Part shown: positions 26,376-39,928 of the stretch, in pieces | Layout of the letters: every line of letters starts with the position of its first letter | Position numbering within the stretch: position 1 is the first letter of the stretch | NCBI GenBank assembly: GCA_013365365.1 | Contig: JABVXU010000033.1 | Location: forward strand, 1 to 64,000 | Length of the DNA: 64,000 nucleotides | Direction of reading: 5' to 3' | Source of the DNA: Cruorifilaria tuberocauda | Taxonomy: Eukaryota; Nematoda; Chromadorea; Rhabditida; Onchocercidae | The notes under the pieces: generated by a model | What the model was told of the DNA's origin: nothing | The model's input: the letters and a program-made list of their open reading frames with translations, nothing else | Database searches by the model: none | Translations under genes and position numbers: made by a program

Positions 26376-29300
26376 CCTCTCCCGCTTACCATCTTACCAT
26401 TCTTTTCACAACAGTGCTTTCAATTTACATTTTGCAGTAATTCTACAAATTACCCTCTCTTCCATTGCAATGTTTCATTTTGTGCAATCTGTTAGGTAGC
26501 ACTCAATAAACGATTCCAAAAACTAATCAATCAATAACGGATACTGTTCAATTTTTGTAACATTTTTTATCCAGTTAAATCACACAATAAACTGTCATTT
26601 GTAGGAAGGAATGTATATATGCAATATTAATAATACCATTTTTTCTCCCTGCTATGGGCGGGATTCATCGGTATTTTTCGTCATTTAATGAATGAATGAA
26701 ATGCTGAAATTGTTCGGTTCCAGCAAGCGTATAATGAACATTTTGTTGAAAATCCTTCAAAAGTTTCATTGTTATGTTAACAATTATTATCATTATCACT
26801 TTTTTCTCAGTGTTAAATGATTGGAATTAAATTTATATCATTTATTGATTATCTTCGATTAAAAGTAAAAAGTATTAAGTTCAATTTTTTTATTTAGCTG
26901 GAATGTTTTCTTTTTCAAATTTCAGTAAAAAAAATGGAAAGACTATATGAAAAAACAAAAAGAGAAAAATATTTGCATGTTTATTCAGGTGAGAAAAGTA
27001 CTGGAAATGCCATCATTTAGCTCAAATTCAAAGTTTTTATTCTAAGTTATCTCTAAAATTCTTCATATTAAAATTTTATTGTGTTATCGAATCATTAAAA
27101 AATTTTATGTCTTTCAAGCATATTAATTTTGAAATTTTTTTGTTGCAGTGATAATTAGGCGATTAAATATATTAATTGAAATTAAATGTTGAGAATGTCT
27201 ATCAGAAAATTATCAAATTTGAAGTAAATTTAAGAAAAATGAATAGTATATCTGCTATGAAGTATTCTTCATATCTCGCAGCTTTCTTCATTAGTTTAAA
27301 ATGAATATTTCAATAGAGAAAATACTTCACAGTAGATATTACATTAAATGTCTGAACATTAAAAAACTGAACGTTGAAAGTTTTCAATGACTGTCATAAT
27401 AACAACGAAAGAGAAGTTATGAACAAAATGATGGAACTCTGATCAAATGTGAACACGTAATTCTTTAGTGTCAATTCTGTATAATAGAGGAAAAAAGTAA
27501 AGAATGTTTCATGTGCTTTCATGAAGCTGCATGATTTATTGGATAAATTGAAATTGAAAATTGAATATTTTGCTTGAAAACAATAAAATGTTCGGTTGAA
27601 TAGTTTGAATTCTAAATCAATTTTTGCATTTTGCTTGAAGTGCAATCTATAAAAGTGCAGAAATTTTTCATAAAAAAATGTAAAAAGAATAAATTATGAT
27701 TCCGTAATAAAATTGAAAGACATTTTATAAGCGCAATTTCATAAAAAGAAATTTATGGTTTCGAAAAAGTAAAATTTAAGTCTTGTTTGAGTTATATCAA
27801 CAAATACATCAAATTTTCTTTGTCAAGAACTTATTCCAATTGTTTTTGTTATTCAAGTATTTGAAAGATATGAGAAAAGGATTGGCTTATTTTCCCAAAT
27901 TAATGATTAATTCAATCTTCAACGCAAACCGGCTTTTCTTTCCACTTAATTTCAAGTCATTTCTTTTGCTTTTCGCTCCTTCCTCTTAAAACTTCTTTTC
28001 ACTACCGAAATTTAACGTAAAGCTTTCTTCCAGTCGTTACTGATAATTACAAGTTGTAATAGGAATTTTTAATTAAACCAGTTAAATTTAAAATTTGAAT
28101 AGAATATTTTAAAATTCCAGAAATGAGTTTGCAGAAATCTTCAACCTAAGCTTACAAAATTTATTCTTGACATTTGATAGAATGATTTATTTAATTTCAT
28201 TTATAAATATAATCTTAATATCAAATTTTATCTTCTTTTCGGAATATTTATCACTTTCAGTAATAAAACAAAAGAAGAGTTCTTTGCAGTACAGCTTCTT
28301 TAAAAATTATTTTTTTCTGAATTTTGAACATTTTACCGTAAAAGTTTGATTTTTATCTTTTGTTTAAACAGATGTAAGATTGAAGTTGCCATGACAGCTT
28401 TCGTCTTTTTTATTTTTTTGACGTATACCTTTACTGTTAATAAAATAAAATTATTCAAACTTTCAATATAGTTTTTTACTACGTCAAGCAATTTCCAATG
28501 TGATACGCTTAACATACATACGTTTCCACACTTTGATCATTTTATAAATGTAGGTAATAAACAAATAAAACGAGTAGGATGGCATCTTTAGGGAGTGTTA
28601 TTCGGAAGCAGCGTGGATGACATTTATCGAACGGTGTCGATGGTCGATGGAAAACGAGATTTTAGACAACGATCATTAATGAGAGATACGAAAAGCAAAC
28701 TGTCTCAAAAAATATCTCTAAGACTATTTTCATTGTTTGTCCAATCTATTAAAGTAAAATGTGTGATTCCAGTTTTCATTTTAATAATATTATTTTTATT
28801 TAGTTAATTTCATCTCATCAAAAAGTTCAAAACAGCTTTCGTTTCTCCACAAATATTTTGCTTAATTTCAGGGGTAAACAAAAGATTTTATTTGTGTCTA
28901 AATTAATTTATTCGCAAAAATAAGCATTTTCATGTTAACTTTAATATAAGCTCACTATCCGATTAACTTTAACTTATAAACAAAAGCTTTTGTTAGCGAA
29001 TCATAGATTGAATAATTTAATTAACATTTAATTCCCGATGTTTTGAATTTATTCATAAATAAGCGCTGTCATAAGTTCTTATTTAATGGTAAAATAAAAG
29101 TCACCCAAGCATATTTTTTGACATCAATGATATATTGATAACCATTACTGCTGTAGTGATATACATATAATATTATAAAAGTAAGTAAACCGTTAGAATA
29201 AAATGAATCCATAATATTTCACATTTTGTTTGATGATTTTTTTTTATTTACAGTTTTCCGTTATATTTCTGATTCTTACTTACCTTATTTTCTTTAATAT

Positions 29301-30318
29301 AGTTTATTTTATTCACTGCTTATTATAAGTATATTTTTCGAAATGCATTTTCTTCATATATTTATTGCATTAAATTCTTTCTTTTGTCATATATTCTTAC
29401 AAATATAACTAAAATGACAATTTAGACGGATACGGTGATACGATCAGATCATAATAATATCTTAATGAATGTAATTTCCAGTGATCGGAAAATTTGTTGA
29501 TATAAAAGTTGGTGACATTTATTGCAAAAATTCTTCATATTTTCAATCGATTTTTCACCATTACTCTCTTTCAGGTAAGCATTTTTTTCTTTTAAAAAAC
29601 TTTGTATTGAATAGTTATAAAATAGAAAATTAACAAAATTTTCGTTTTTCCCTTTAATAACTGGTTTTCCTGAATATTTTAAAAGTGAGTAATAATTGAT
29701 TTTCGTTAACAGTTAAGTTTTTTCATCAATCAGAGAAGGCTGTAGGATGAATGTTTCGAAATAATTACTACTGCTACACTTCCTGAATTATTCTCCTCAT
29801 TCTTCCTAACCTTTTATTCTTCGGTGACTTCATTCTCGAATTAACCTTTCAAGTTTAATTAATTTGGTTCAGGAAATGCATGACTTTTCATAATCATTTA
29901 TATTCTATGCTTCATTTGTACAGAAAATATACTATTTGGAGATTTTTCCAGTTAATCAATCAAATCTATCATTATATCTTCTATTCTTCATTCAAGTAGA
30001 CTTGAAAAATTCTAAATTTACCAGTAAAAAAAATTTGTAATGGAACGTGAAAAATCGAATTCTATTTAATCGATCATTTGTTAATAAGCAACAAGTTGAT
30101 TTGATTATTTAGAAAATCAATTGATAATTTCTCTCGAAATATGAAAATCGATCGATAAATAATTCTCAGGTACAATTTGCAGTTCTATTCAATTTTTATG
30201 GGTGGAAATTATGGAATGAACATGTTTTGTGGAAAAAAGTCTCTACCATTGATGATAGCACCGTTGCTGTACTTTTCTAAGTTATTAGTAAATTACCTTT
30301 TATTATCATTAATAAATA

Positions 30319-30321
<3 letters not shown>

Positions 30322-30359
<38 letters not shown>
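30322..30359. repeat. GA microsatellite, about 19 units
   Basis: Uninterrupted GA repeat of 38 nt, followed by an imperfect purine tract to about 30371. It is the longest dinucleotide run in the window. Confidence 0.95.
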
Positions 30360-30365
<6 letters not shown>

Positions 30366-30440
30366 GAGAGATTGACGTAAAGGAGAAGATACCTTTATTA
30401 CGGAAGATAGACCTTCTCAATATGTCAGTTTCGTTTTATA

Positions 30441-30557
30441 ACACATAGACACATACGCATTCACATGCATACACATACATATCCATACACACACACACAC
30501 ACATACATACATACATACCCATAGACATACACATACTGACATACACATGCATATACC
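30441..30557. repeat. CA/CATA compound microsatellite
   Basis: About 117 nt of mixed ACAC, ACAT and ACATAC units, including an eight-unit CA run around 30486-30502 and CATA repeats to 30516. Only 80 nt separate it from the GA run at 30322-30359. Confidence 0.9.
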
Positions 30558-33500
30558 CCAAAATTTTGTTGTGGAAGGAAACGCTTTTTGGCCACTTGAA
30601 AAAACATTTCGTTATTCAGATATATTTCAATAAATTTGTTCTATTAACGAAGTGTTTTTGGGTGGCGCAAATGTCTTCCTCTTTTCTCATGGAAGTGGAT
30701 AAGTGCGCTTTCTAATTATGAGTGATTCAACTGTGTTTCAACTTTGTGTGACCTGTGACCTTCGAAACATCTTTCCATCAAACAAAGTCATTTTATACAT
30801 AAGGAAATTTTCGTATAGAATTGAAATTCACTGATTGAATTTATCGTTCTTTTAGTATAATATAGATAATGGATGATAAGTCTATCTCATACACCGTCTC
30901 TATGCAATAATAGCCAAAAACAAAGGACCTGGAAGGAATTAATAATTGCAATTCTTTAAAATACCTGAACTCATGCAATTATAATTTGATTTATTACTTT
31001 ACCAATTTGCTATGTTTACTTGTATGAGCGAAGGGAACATTGGATTGTTTGTTCATTTGTTCTCAATATATGGAAAAAAATTTTTAGAAAGAAATTAAGA
31101 TGTTCTCTTGATAATTACAGAACATATTTCAATCTCAACTGAATATTGTTATGATTAGTCAATTCAAAATTAATAATGAATGAAATGATTTCCATTACAG
31201 TAACAACACTGACAAAAATATTCAGGAAATTATTGTAAGCTATCTAAAAATGTTGCATATTTTAAATTAATCAGTGAAACGAGAAGAAAGATTCTTTCCA
31301 TAAAAAAAATTTCCTTCTTATCCTTTTAGTTTCATTAGTCCTTATTGGAACGAAAAAAAATCTTTGAGAAATTGAAAAAAGAATTGAAATTAAATTAGAA
31401 TGAATTCCCATTTGAAAAATGCTTACATACAACATTTTATGTTATTTAAAATGAATTTTTCCTCAAAATTTCATGGAAAATGATGCAATTATTGAATGAA
31501 TGGTAAAAGTTTTTAAATTTCAATAACAAATAATTGCTTTGTGTGAGATTTTTTCTTCTCTTTTAAAGGCTAAGAAATTCAGGTCGCAACATCAATTTCT
31601 GTAAACCGTCGACACGAATCCTTCAACGTTGTTCCCCGTCATTTTTGTCATTTCTTTCAAAATATTTCTGTTCAAAGTTAACTTAGTGAATAATGAAATG
31701 AATGCTCCATTTTTGAAATCAAAACAGTTTTTTTTTATTTTTTTGAAAGAAAGAGGAAGCACAAATTTGATAAATTGCCTATGAATGATTCATTGGATAG
31801 GTTGAAATTGATGTTTGGAATAATTTATGGAAAGTTCTGCGTGGGACTAAATTACGGAAGTATTAGGGATTAAGTAAATTGTATCGGAATGAAACAGATT
31901 GGAATCTGAAATATGATAGATAGAAGGAATAAATTATAGTAGTGTAGAATATATGAAAGGATAAATAGTGTAAATTAATCAGATATGATATGATTAATGG
32001 AAATATTGAAATAAAAAAGGAGGAAGTATTGGATTAAGAAAAAAATGCTTCAAGGAGAATAAATAATGTATACTAACGTATGCTTAAATGAAAAACAATG
32101 ATAAATTATTATTCGTAGATTATCACCGAGGAAGCATACGACAAACATTTCTTTCTATTATTTCCCAAAGAATTTATTGAATCCACCAGAACATTTCAAA
32201 AAAGATCAGTGGAGAAAGATAATTTGTTTTGATCTGATTACTTCATCTATTTAACATATGTGGGTCAAGAAAATATGTAAATACGTCACTTCCTGTTTTT
32301 TTTCGATTCAACTGTTTAAAAATTCGACAGAAAGATTCCGTTTAATCAAATTACGTGCTGATATGTCAATGGATGAAAATAGCATGGATGTTGTCAAGTT
32401 AAAATGTTTGGATGAATAGAATCGATCTTTAATGGATAAAAAAGCAAAACAAAAAGTAAATCGTGTCCACTTCAAAAAATTCATAACAATCTATGTCTTC
32501 TTTCAATACTTTTTTTATTTACTTATATACTGATAACAATTGTAATAATAATAAATTTCTTCCTTTGAAGTTAATATTTTGAAATTTTTTAAAAAATTTA
32601 ACCCAATCTTTCAAATTTTTAATTTATACAACGTAAATTCCCTCTTGAAATGTCATTTCCTTCATTCATTACAAAATATGCAAGTTCATATTATTGGCGA
32701 AACGTAAATTTGTGTCAACTATTCTCTCTCTCTTCATTTTATACCTCTAAATATTTTATTACGATTTAATTGGAAATGAGAAAATTGCTAGATAATATTG
32801 GAAATTCATTGTTTTTTTCTTTTTTATTTTATCTTAATTTTAGGAAGTAGAATAATTTTAACATTATGATAATAGTAATAAATAAATTACAGGAAATATC
32901 TTAAAAAGTTGAGCTTTGGTTTTTACAAATCATAACTTTTACCTTTACTTCATCCTAAATTCCAATTATTCTTTTATTTTTGCCTTCGAACATTGACTTT
33001 TGAAGTCAATTTTGATATATCTGTTCTATAAATTACATTATGGCAGAATGATTAGAAATACTAACAAATCAATGGCATAATTAATTATTATTTTTCAAAA
33101 CGAGCTAAAGTATTACTTTAAAGAATTCAGTATATTTTCTAATTAATTGATTGTGAAAATTGCTGTCCTTTTGTAGTTGATGAAGCTGTAGAAAATAAGT
33201 ATAAGTACGAATTAGAATAGTACGAAATGGTCGATAAGTATGAAATTGCAACTGATTAGAATAGAATTTGTGCTGAACATTTTATCATAGTAGTGAAAGG
33301 TTCCAAATCGACTTTCTTGGAGATTCGAAACTTTGAAAACAAAAAAGCTTTTTTTTAAAATAAGAATTATAATTAATAGTAGCAGAAATTGTTTTCATTG
33401 TTACATTGAAAGCTACGCAATAGCGCCTACAAGTGCGCATGTTATACAATCATTTTTAATATATTTGTTTGTAATCTAATCTAAAATTTCAAGCAAAAAC

Positions 33501-33568
33501 ATTTCAAGTTTAATGAACAGAGCAAAGAGGATGCAAGAAAAATGAAATTTAAAATTATCGGCAATAAA

Positions 33569-33595
33569 TACTCTGAAGGTAAAAACTTCAGAGTA
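33569..33595. repeat. Small inverted repeat
   Basis: Ten-bp arms (TACTCTGAAG and its complement) around a 7-nt spacer. It lies in noncoding DNA; chance is possible at this size. Confidence 0.5.
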
Positions 33596-35012
33596 ATTAT
33601 TTAAAAAAAATTACTTTAATCACAATAAAAAAGTAAACCTAATATAATACAATATATTTTACCGTTTCCTTTTTTTTAAAATTCTACAAAATTCAGCGCT
33701 ATAAAATAAAACAATCATTCTTGCGTGAAATGCGTCAGTTTGCAGTAATGTGTACGTGTTTTTCAATCATAACGTTGGTCTGTTAAAAATCTTCCATTAG
33801 CATAAACAAGATTTTAACAAAGTTATCGATAAAAGATTAATTAAAAGCTAAAATACTTAAACAGCATTATTGCGCATAATCGCGGGAAAATCCGGGAAAT
33901 TTCCGCTTCTTCTTATCTAGTAGAGGTAAAATAAAATGAATATCGATAGCTAATTCGTAGTGTAAGAAATTTCAGCGAATATGATATTTTCGGAGTGATA
34001 AAAAAGCTGTTCTTCATGTGAGAGAGAGAGAAAGAATTGGAGAGCGGAAAAAAGAGATTTGAATTCGGTGAAACTTGTTTGATTGCACGATAGCGAAATG
34101 GATCATTCATTGATGAATAGCCTCTTTCGTTTTTCTTTCCTCAAATTAAACGTTTATTGGCGCTTTATAAATAAGCGCAGAAATTCTTCTTTAATTTAAA
34201 ACTTCTTTAAATTGTTTATCTTTTCTCATGCATTCCTTTCTTTAAATATTAACACTGATACTTTTCACTGAATGAAAATCTATAACAGGTTGTTTGTTTG
34301 TTTCTCTGTTTATCACTTTTATCATTCCTTTCAACATTTCCCTTTCTTTTCTATAATCAAAGATTTTTTTGCAAGCAATCAATGGATGAGATTTGGATTC
34401 ATAGTTAGTCAATTTTAAACTATAAGAAAATCCATTGTTATTCATTAATTTTTCTCACTGTAACAAATTTATCAATTGAAGGAAATTTCATCAAATCCAT
34501 AAAATGTCTTTTCCATTCTTTAGAGAATCTTTAAGAAAATGAATCGTTTTGTCAGTTAATCATTTAATTTTCGGTTAATGAAAATGCTTAAAGGAAATTA
34601 CCTGATTGTGGAGTAATTTGCACCTTTTTTAGCAAGATTAAGCTCATTTTGCTTATTTAATTAAGAACCGTAAAGGGAGCGGGAAATAGGCGATCTCGTT
34701 TTATCAATTCAGTCGAACAGTTGACTCTCTTGTTCTAGCCAATATAGATTTAACTAATGATAATAATCCAGTACTTAATTCCTAGCATTTCAAGTACATA
34801 TTATGAATAATTTACTATGCATATGATAAGTGATCTTCGGAAAACATCAAGGAACGGATGAGATGGGAAAAAATTATTGCATACCGGTGCAATCCGATTA
34901 GTATAGCAAGAATTCGGTAGTAGACAGGTTGGTGTGGGAGTGGTAGTTTGTGTCGATCTCACTTTTTTTGAGTGACGGACGTGTTTCCTCTGTCACGTAT
35001 TCCGCTTATCTG

Positions 35013-35044
35013 AAATGAACAAGCAGAAATCTGCTTGTTCATTT
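35013..35044. repeat. Perfect inverted repeat, 15-bp arms
   Basis: Left arm 35013-35027 (AAATGAACAAGCAGA) and its exact complement at 35030-35044 are separated by two bases. It follows a locally GC-richer segment (34900-35010). Confidence 0.9.
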
Positions 35045-36370
35045 GAGTTTTTAGATTGCCAATATTCTGTTTTCTTTTCAACAATATTAATGCTTTAATT
35101 ATTTTGAACATTGCATTTTAGTATTTGAATTATCATTGTTTAATTTCATTGTTGATAAAAATTCCAAGTATGATTTCAATGTTTATTTTGGATATATGAA
35201 ACGTCATGTCACGATTATTTACTGTGAATTTGTATTATTAGAATTTAATTCTGCTTCTTGCAAATTTTTATCTAATTTTGTATGTGCTCAAGTTTTCGAT
35301 CTTCTTTCTTTGATTATGTGTTTATTTTTTGGATGGAAAAGTCGTATTTTTTTGGAATTTTTTTATTTGAATAATGCAATAAGGTAGATATTGCTATTGA
35401 TACCAATGTTTGCAAATTTATTCAATGATTTGTTTTGTATATTCCTTGATTAATCACTAAATGTTTCGTCAAAGATAAGAAACGATGTGGAACTAATCAT
35501 GTGACGTTAGAATTGATTTTTATCGTTCATTTTTCGAGAAAAACGATGCTGTGCAGTGAAATTTTCAGTTATCACGAATATCGTTAGATGTAATCACTGT
35601 TCTTTTGTTTACTACAATATGCCAATTATGATGAAAGAGCTGTCTCTTTAAAATTTAAACTTAAAATAGTTGTCAGTGATTTTAAGATAGGCACATAACA
35701 GTTAATTCCATAAGTTCATGTCTCAAGTGGTATGCAGGAATTTATTAACTGTTTTGAATTGTTAAAGGAATACTACTGTGTTAGTGTCTGCAGGGTTCAG
35801 ATTGGAATTTTCCGAAATATTATTGAAAGTTTCTAAACTTGCTCAAATTTTATTTTTGTTCTTATGTTTTCTTTCTCAAGACTACGACGAACAAAACTCA
35901 GAAGTGAAATTGATAGAATTTAACCTTTTCTGCTTTCAGCTAGCGATTGGCTTTTCGCTCCAAACGAAAAAGGGGAAAAAGCACAGCAGTAGCAATACGT
36001 TTGTGTGTGTTTGTGCATATGTACGTGTATGGGTAATATTTCCGGATTTATTATGGTTTCCGTTTGCTTCAAATAAATTAAAAGTGGGAACAAAGAAACA
36101 ATGCGTTTATCGCCTTTTTCAAATTGATGAAAAGAATCGGTTGAAGCAGAAAATGAGCAGGATATGATCACATTAGCGGAGCAATCATTCAGAACCAACA
36201 ACAATCACAGTACTTGATTCTTTCCTCTCGGCTGCTCTAGCTACTTCGTGTTTTTAAATGCCGGATTGCTACTGCTGTTGCTGCAATTATTCGCTAAGTA
36301 AAGTCTCAAATATTTGGTTTGCTAAGGAATTTCAATTTCCTTCCGCGTTCATTTATCCTACGACAAGTAT

Positions 36371-36420
36371 ATGCATCATCCGTCAAGGATTGCAACAATG
36401 ATACCATCGATATCGAAAAG
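36371..36420 (+). CDS. Candidate alternative 5' coding exon of the bli-4-like gene
   Basis: An ATG at 36371 opens 16 codons plus two bases, ending at a possible donor (AAAAG|GTGTCA). Joined to the acceptor TTTTTAG just before 39928, the leftover AG plus G completes an Arg codon and continues exactly in the convertase frame, placing MHHPSRIATMIPSISKR before its first Met. The surrounding 35900-36420 segment is richer in GC than typical intergenic DNA here, as a 5' exon and promoter might be. Against it: the donor is weak, the implied intron is 3.5 kb, and the downstream ATG already gives a good signal peptide. It could equally be 5' UTR or chance. Confidence 0.3.
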
Positions 36421-39400
36421 GTGTCAAGTTTTTCTTATTAAATTTCTCTCATTTTGTAGATAATTGACTCTGTTATAGTTTGGAAAGATTGCATTATGAA
36501 CTTAAAGTTAGTTTTAATTCTATTATATTGATAACTGAAACAATGTGAAATGCGCTGAAATTTCAAAAAATTAGGTCTTTTCGAATACATTTTCGTTTAA
36601 TTCGATAAAACATAATATTTGCAACATATTAAAATTATAAAATGATATCATAACTGTTAGTAAAGTTATTTTTAAGATTTTGTCGTTTGTGGTGTATATT
36701 ATAACATAATATTTTGACGGGATTTACGAAGAGGATTCGGAGTTAAAAAATTTTTAAAAATACAAGGCGAGAAATCTATAGAAGTTTGAAATTCGAACAA
36801 ATCGAAGATCTAACAATTAGAAATATTGGATTGAAATCAGTTGAAGAGTTGGATTAGAGAAACGAAAATAGATAAATGAATTATCTGAGCAAAAATGAAT
36901 TTGCTTCTATTAGCAATTAAAATTATCATTTTTACATGCATATAAATTATGACGGAAAAGTCGTGATAATCTTTCAAGATGATTTAGAAAAGCTCGAAAC
37001 GATATAGCACTAATTATTTGTTTGGATACTACAGAATCAAAATTTTTGAACAGTAATTACAAGTCTCAAATAGACTGCATGGTTTTGCTGCACTTGTTGG
37101 TAGATGACGATGAATTAATGCTTATTGTGTCAGGAATAAATATCTTGCATATGCTTTGGAATTTCATTTAATCTGTTAATAATTTAGAACATAGCTCTTC
37201 AAAAACTCTCGCGTGCTACGAGAAAATTAACATGTCTTTGAACCACGTGTGTTTGAGATGGAAATTAATCAGATTTATAAAACTCCTAATCGAATTTGTT
37301 ATTGAAATATGTGGTTGGATGTGGAATAGATTTTTCGAATAAATTCGCTATTTCTAGGTTATAAACCTTTCTAGGTTTATAACCTAGAAATAGTTGAAAC
37401 AAGATGTGGCCAAGATGTTAGAGACAGTGAAACATGATGGATTTTGAAATAAATTTAGATTTAATAATGTGAAATCTATAAGCCATGTGAAGTCGTGCTA
37501 TAATTTGTGCTAAGGTTCTTCAACTGAATACGTTATACTTCATTAATGGAAATCTACTTGCACTCCTTTTAAATAAGACTGTTACCTATTTGCCATCCTT
37601 GAATGAAAATTTTCTCCTATGTCAGATGTATTGCAGCTGACTTCATCGATACAAACCTTTGTTAATGAATGTATAAATCTGAATTATGGTACCAGTTTTC
37701 TTATTACTACAAGTAAGAGTGCTATATAGGAATAGCGGAGTGCAATTAATTAGTGAGATGATGAAGCTGCGGAGGCAGATGGTGGAAGTTTGAAAACTTG
37801 TTTGTTTGACTTGTCACTTGTTTACAAGGACGAATGTTTGTCTTTATCTGTATGTATATATGTACGTTCGTCTCTGTTTTGCTTTCACACGCAAAATAAA
37901 GTATACTTTACGGTGATCCTTCAAACATTTTTAATTTAGTGTAAGGTGATCCTATGTTTTTTTCCGTTGCCATAAAAGTATTGGAAATCTGATTATTGAT
38001 AGTTTGCACTGCGTGGGGACGTCGATATAATTCAAACTTTTATTAATCCAATTGTAGATAATATTTGTTAATTTCCTTAATAACACTTTTAGACGCAATT
38101 TTTGATATTAGAAATAGTTTATGAATACTGTGCATGTTCGGTGTTAGGCATTTTACCTTCGGAAATTTTCGAACTCCACTGTTACTTAATAAAATACCAT
38201 ATGATGTCACTTAGGTCTATTTTACTCTGTCATTTTCGCAACACATACTGATGCTAAAAATGGATAAGTGTCTGTTACTGAACTATAAATATCATCCTGA
38301 AGGAAAAATATGACTTTTGAGATTCCTGGGCGGAGTTCAAGTTTGCCAACTTGGTTTTTGCTTCTTTTTCAAATTTGTGCTAAAATTCATTTTAAATTTG
38401 CTTAATTTTTTTCATACATTCTTTTTTTACTGTATCATTATGTCGAGCATTATGCAAGGATTCTGGAAGATAATTATAAAATGTTTCGAGCTGAGGAAGA
38501 AAATAAGTTTTTTCTTTTGTCCGATTCATATCTTAAAAACTTAAAAACTTGTGGAAAGAAGTTAGGACGCTCACTTTCTGGTTTTATAATATTTTTGTTG
38601 ATCTTTTCCTCCATATGCTGAAAAATGTATTGAGATTTCAAAAACATTTACCTTTTTTGAGGTCATCGTTTTGCATCGCCTTCGTTTTAATCATAAATGT
38701 TCACTTTTTAGGTTTAAAACTTTTGTAACCTTTGTTTTCGACTTTTAAAATGTCAGAAAACTTGTTGTTTTGGACAAATGTTTTAAACAGTGAAATTGTA
38801 ATTACGTACATGATCTATAAAATGATTCAGTAATGTTATGTGGTCTTGGTAGTCGTTAATGTTAAACCGGACAAAATGAGTAAACATGTTATTAAAGAAG
38901 CGGCATAGTTTAGAAATAAATATTAGATAATTCATATGGCAAGTTAAAATAAATATGATATCAATTTTGGTAAGCGCGTAAGAAATGAACTCTTAAGCTT
39001 GTTACTATTCGTGATGAAACAAATCCTTTCATTCTGCCTAGCAGTGATAAGTGAAAGTTATTCTAGCATGATTTTATGCGTATTAGCTGTTTTGTCTCTT
39101 CTGTATGTGATAAGATGAATCGTTCGAAATGAGTTTTTTTTGAAGTAATATGGAAAGAGAGGCGAGGAATTTTTTGACATGATTTGAGAGTTTTTTTTTT
39201 TTAAATAGTAAAAGAACAGTTTCAACAAGCAATAGGGTAAGATACAGTAATATAAGAAATGTTTCATTTACAGTTAACGATAATCGATGAGTGGGCTTCA
39301 ATAAAGGTAGAAGATCCAGTTTAGATCACGGTAGGAAAAACGAACCTTATTAGAAATTCCATTAGTGAGCGTAAAGGGAAACGAAGGAGTTAAATGAAAT

Positions 39401-39927
39401 CTTTAAAAAAGTTATAGCTAAATTGATAAATTGTCAGGACTGCATTCACATCATTATCTTGTAATATTTCTTGTAACACTTATCAGAAAGTTTACATTTA
39501 ATAATGGATTCTTAATCTATTTTATACAACTTCACATAGTATCAATTAGTTATTATACTATCAATTAAGTTATTAAAATAATTAATTGATGAAAAATCAG
39601 TCCCCAAAATGTCCTTTGCGGCATTTATATGATGCTGTACTATCTTATTATCACTTTTATACACTTAACAAAAAGGAATGGATTCTTTACGAACAGCATA
39701 TATAATTATCACTAAAATACAAGATGAATGAATTTTTCACGAGACATTTCAGCGCTGAATAATAGAATGAGTAGAGAATTATTTGGACAGTTTCATAAAT
39801 TCAAAAGTTTGTTTCCTATTTGAAAGTGAAGTTCCTTCTTTCCGCATTAAAATACTAATTTCGCTTACGCATAAAGGATTTTTAGTAGTGTCTTGAAATA
39901 ATTAACAGGTATATTCAATATTTTTAG
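36421..39927. other. Upstream region or first intron of the bli-4-like gene
   Basis: 3.5 kb without coding signal. It contains the hairpin at 37348-37393 and T-rich tracts on the plus strand, and ends in ATTTTTAG one base before the convertase ATG. That acceptor either closes a long first intron or receives a trans-spliced leader, the usual nematode alternative. Confidence 0.45.
37348..37393. repeat. Perfect inverted repeat, 21-bp arms
   Basis: Arms 37348-37368 and 37373-37393 are exact reverse complements around a 4-nt loop, giving a strong hairpin in the upstream region of the convertase gene. Confidence 0.95.
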
Positions 39928-39928
39928 G

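Larger units (their letters stand above)
20794..36370. other. Long gene-poor stretch
   Basis: 15.6 kb without a defensible gene. AT-rich sequence alternates with microsatellites, a GC-rich tandem repeat (26312-26375) and short perfect inverted repeats. Local rises in complexity at about 24360-24500, 28570-28700 and 34850-35000 could be regulatory or hold isolated exons. Open frames are short and mostly made of AT-rich codons. I recognise no transposase, reverse transcriptase or RNA gene. Confidence 0.45.

Noticed and set aside
35778..36204. Overlapping open frames on both strands (129 and 94 codons)
   Set aside because: No domain, simple-repeat-like VCVCAYVRVW stretch; more likely promoter or 5' UTR of the convertase gene.
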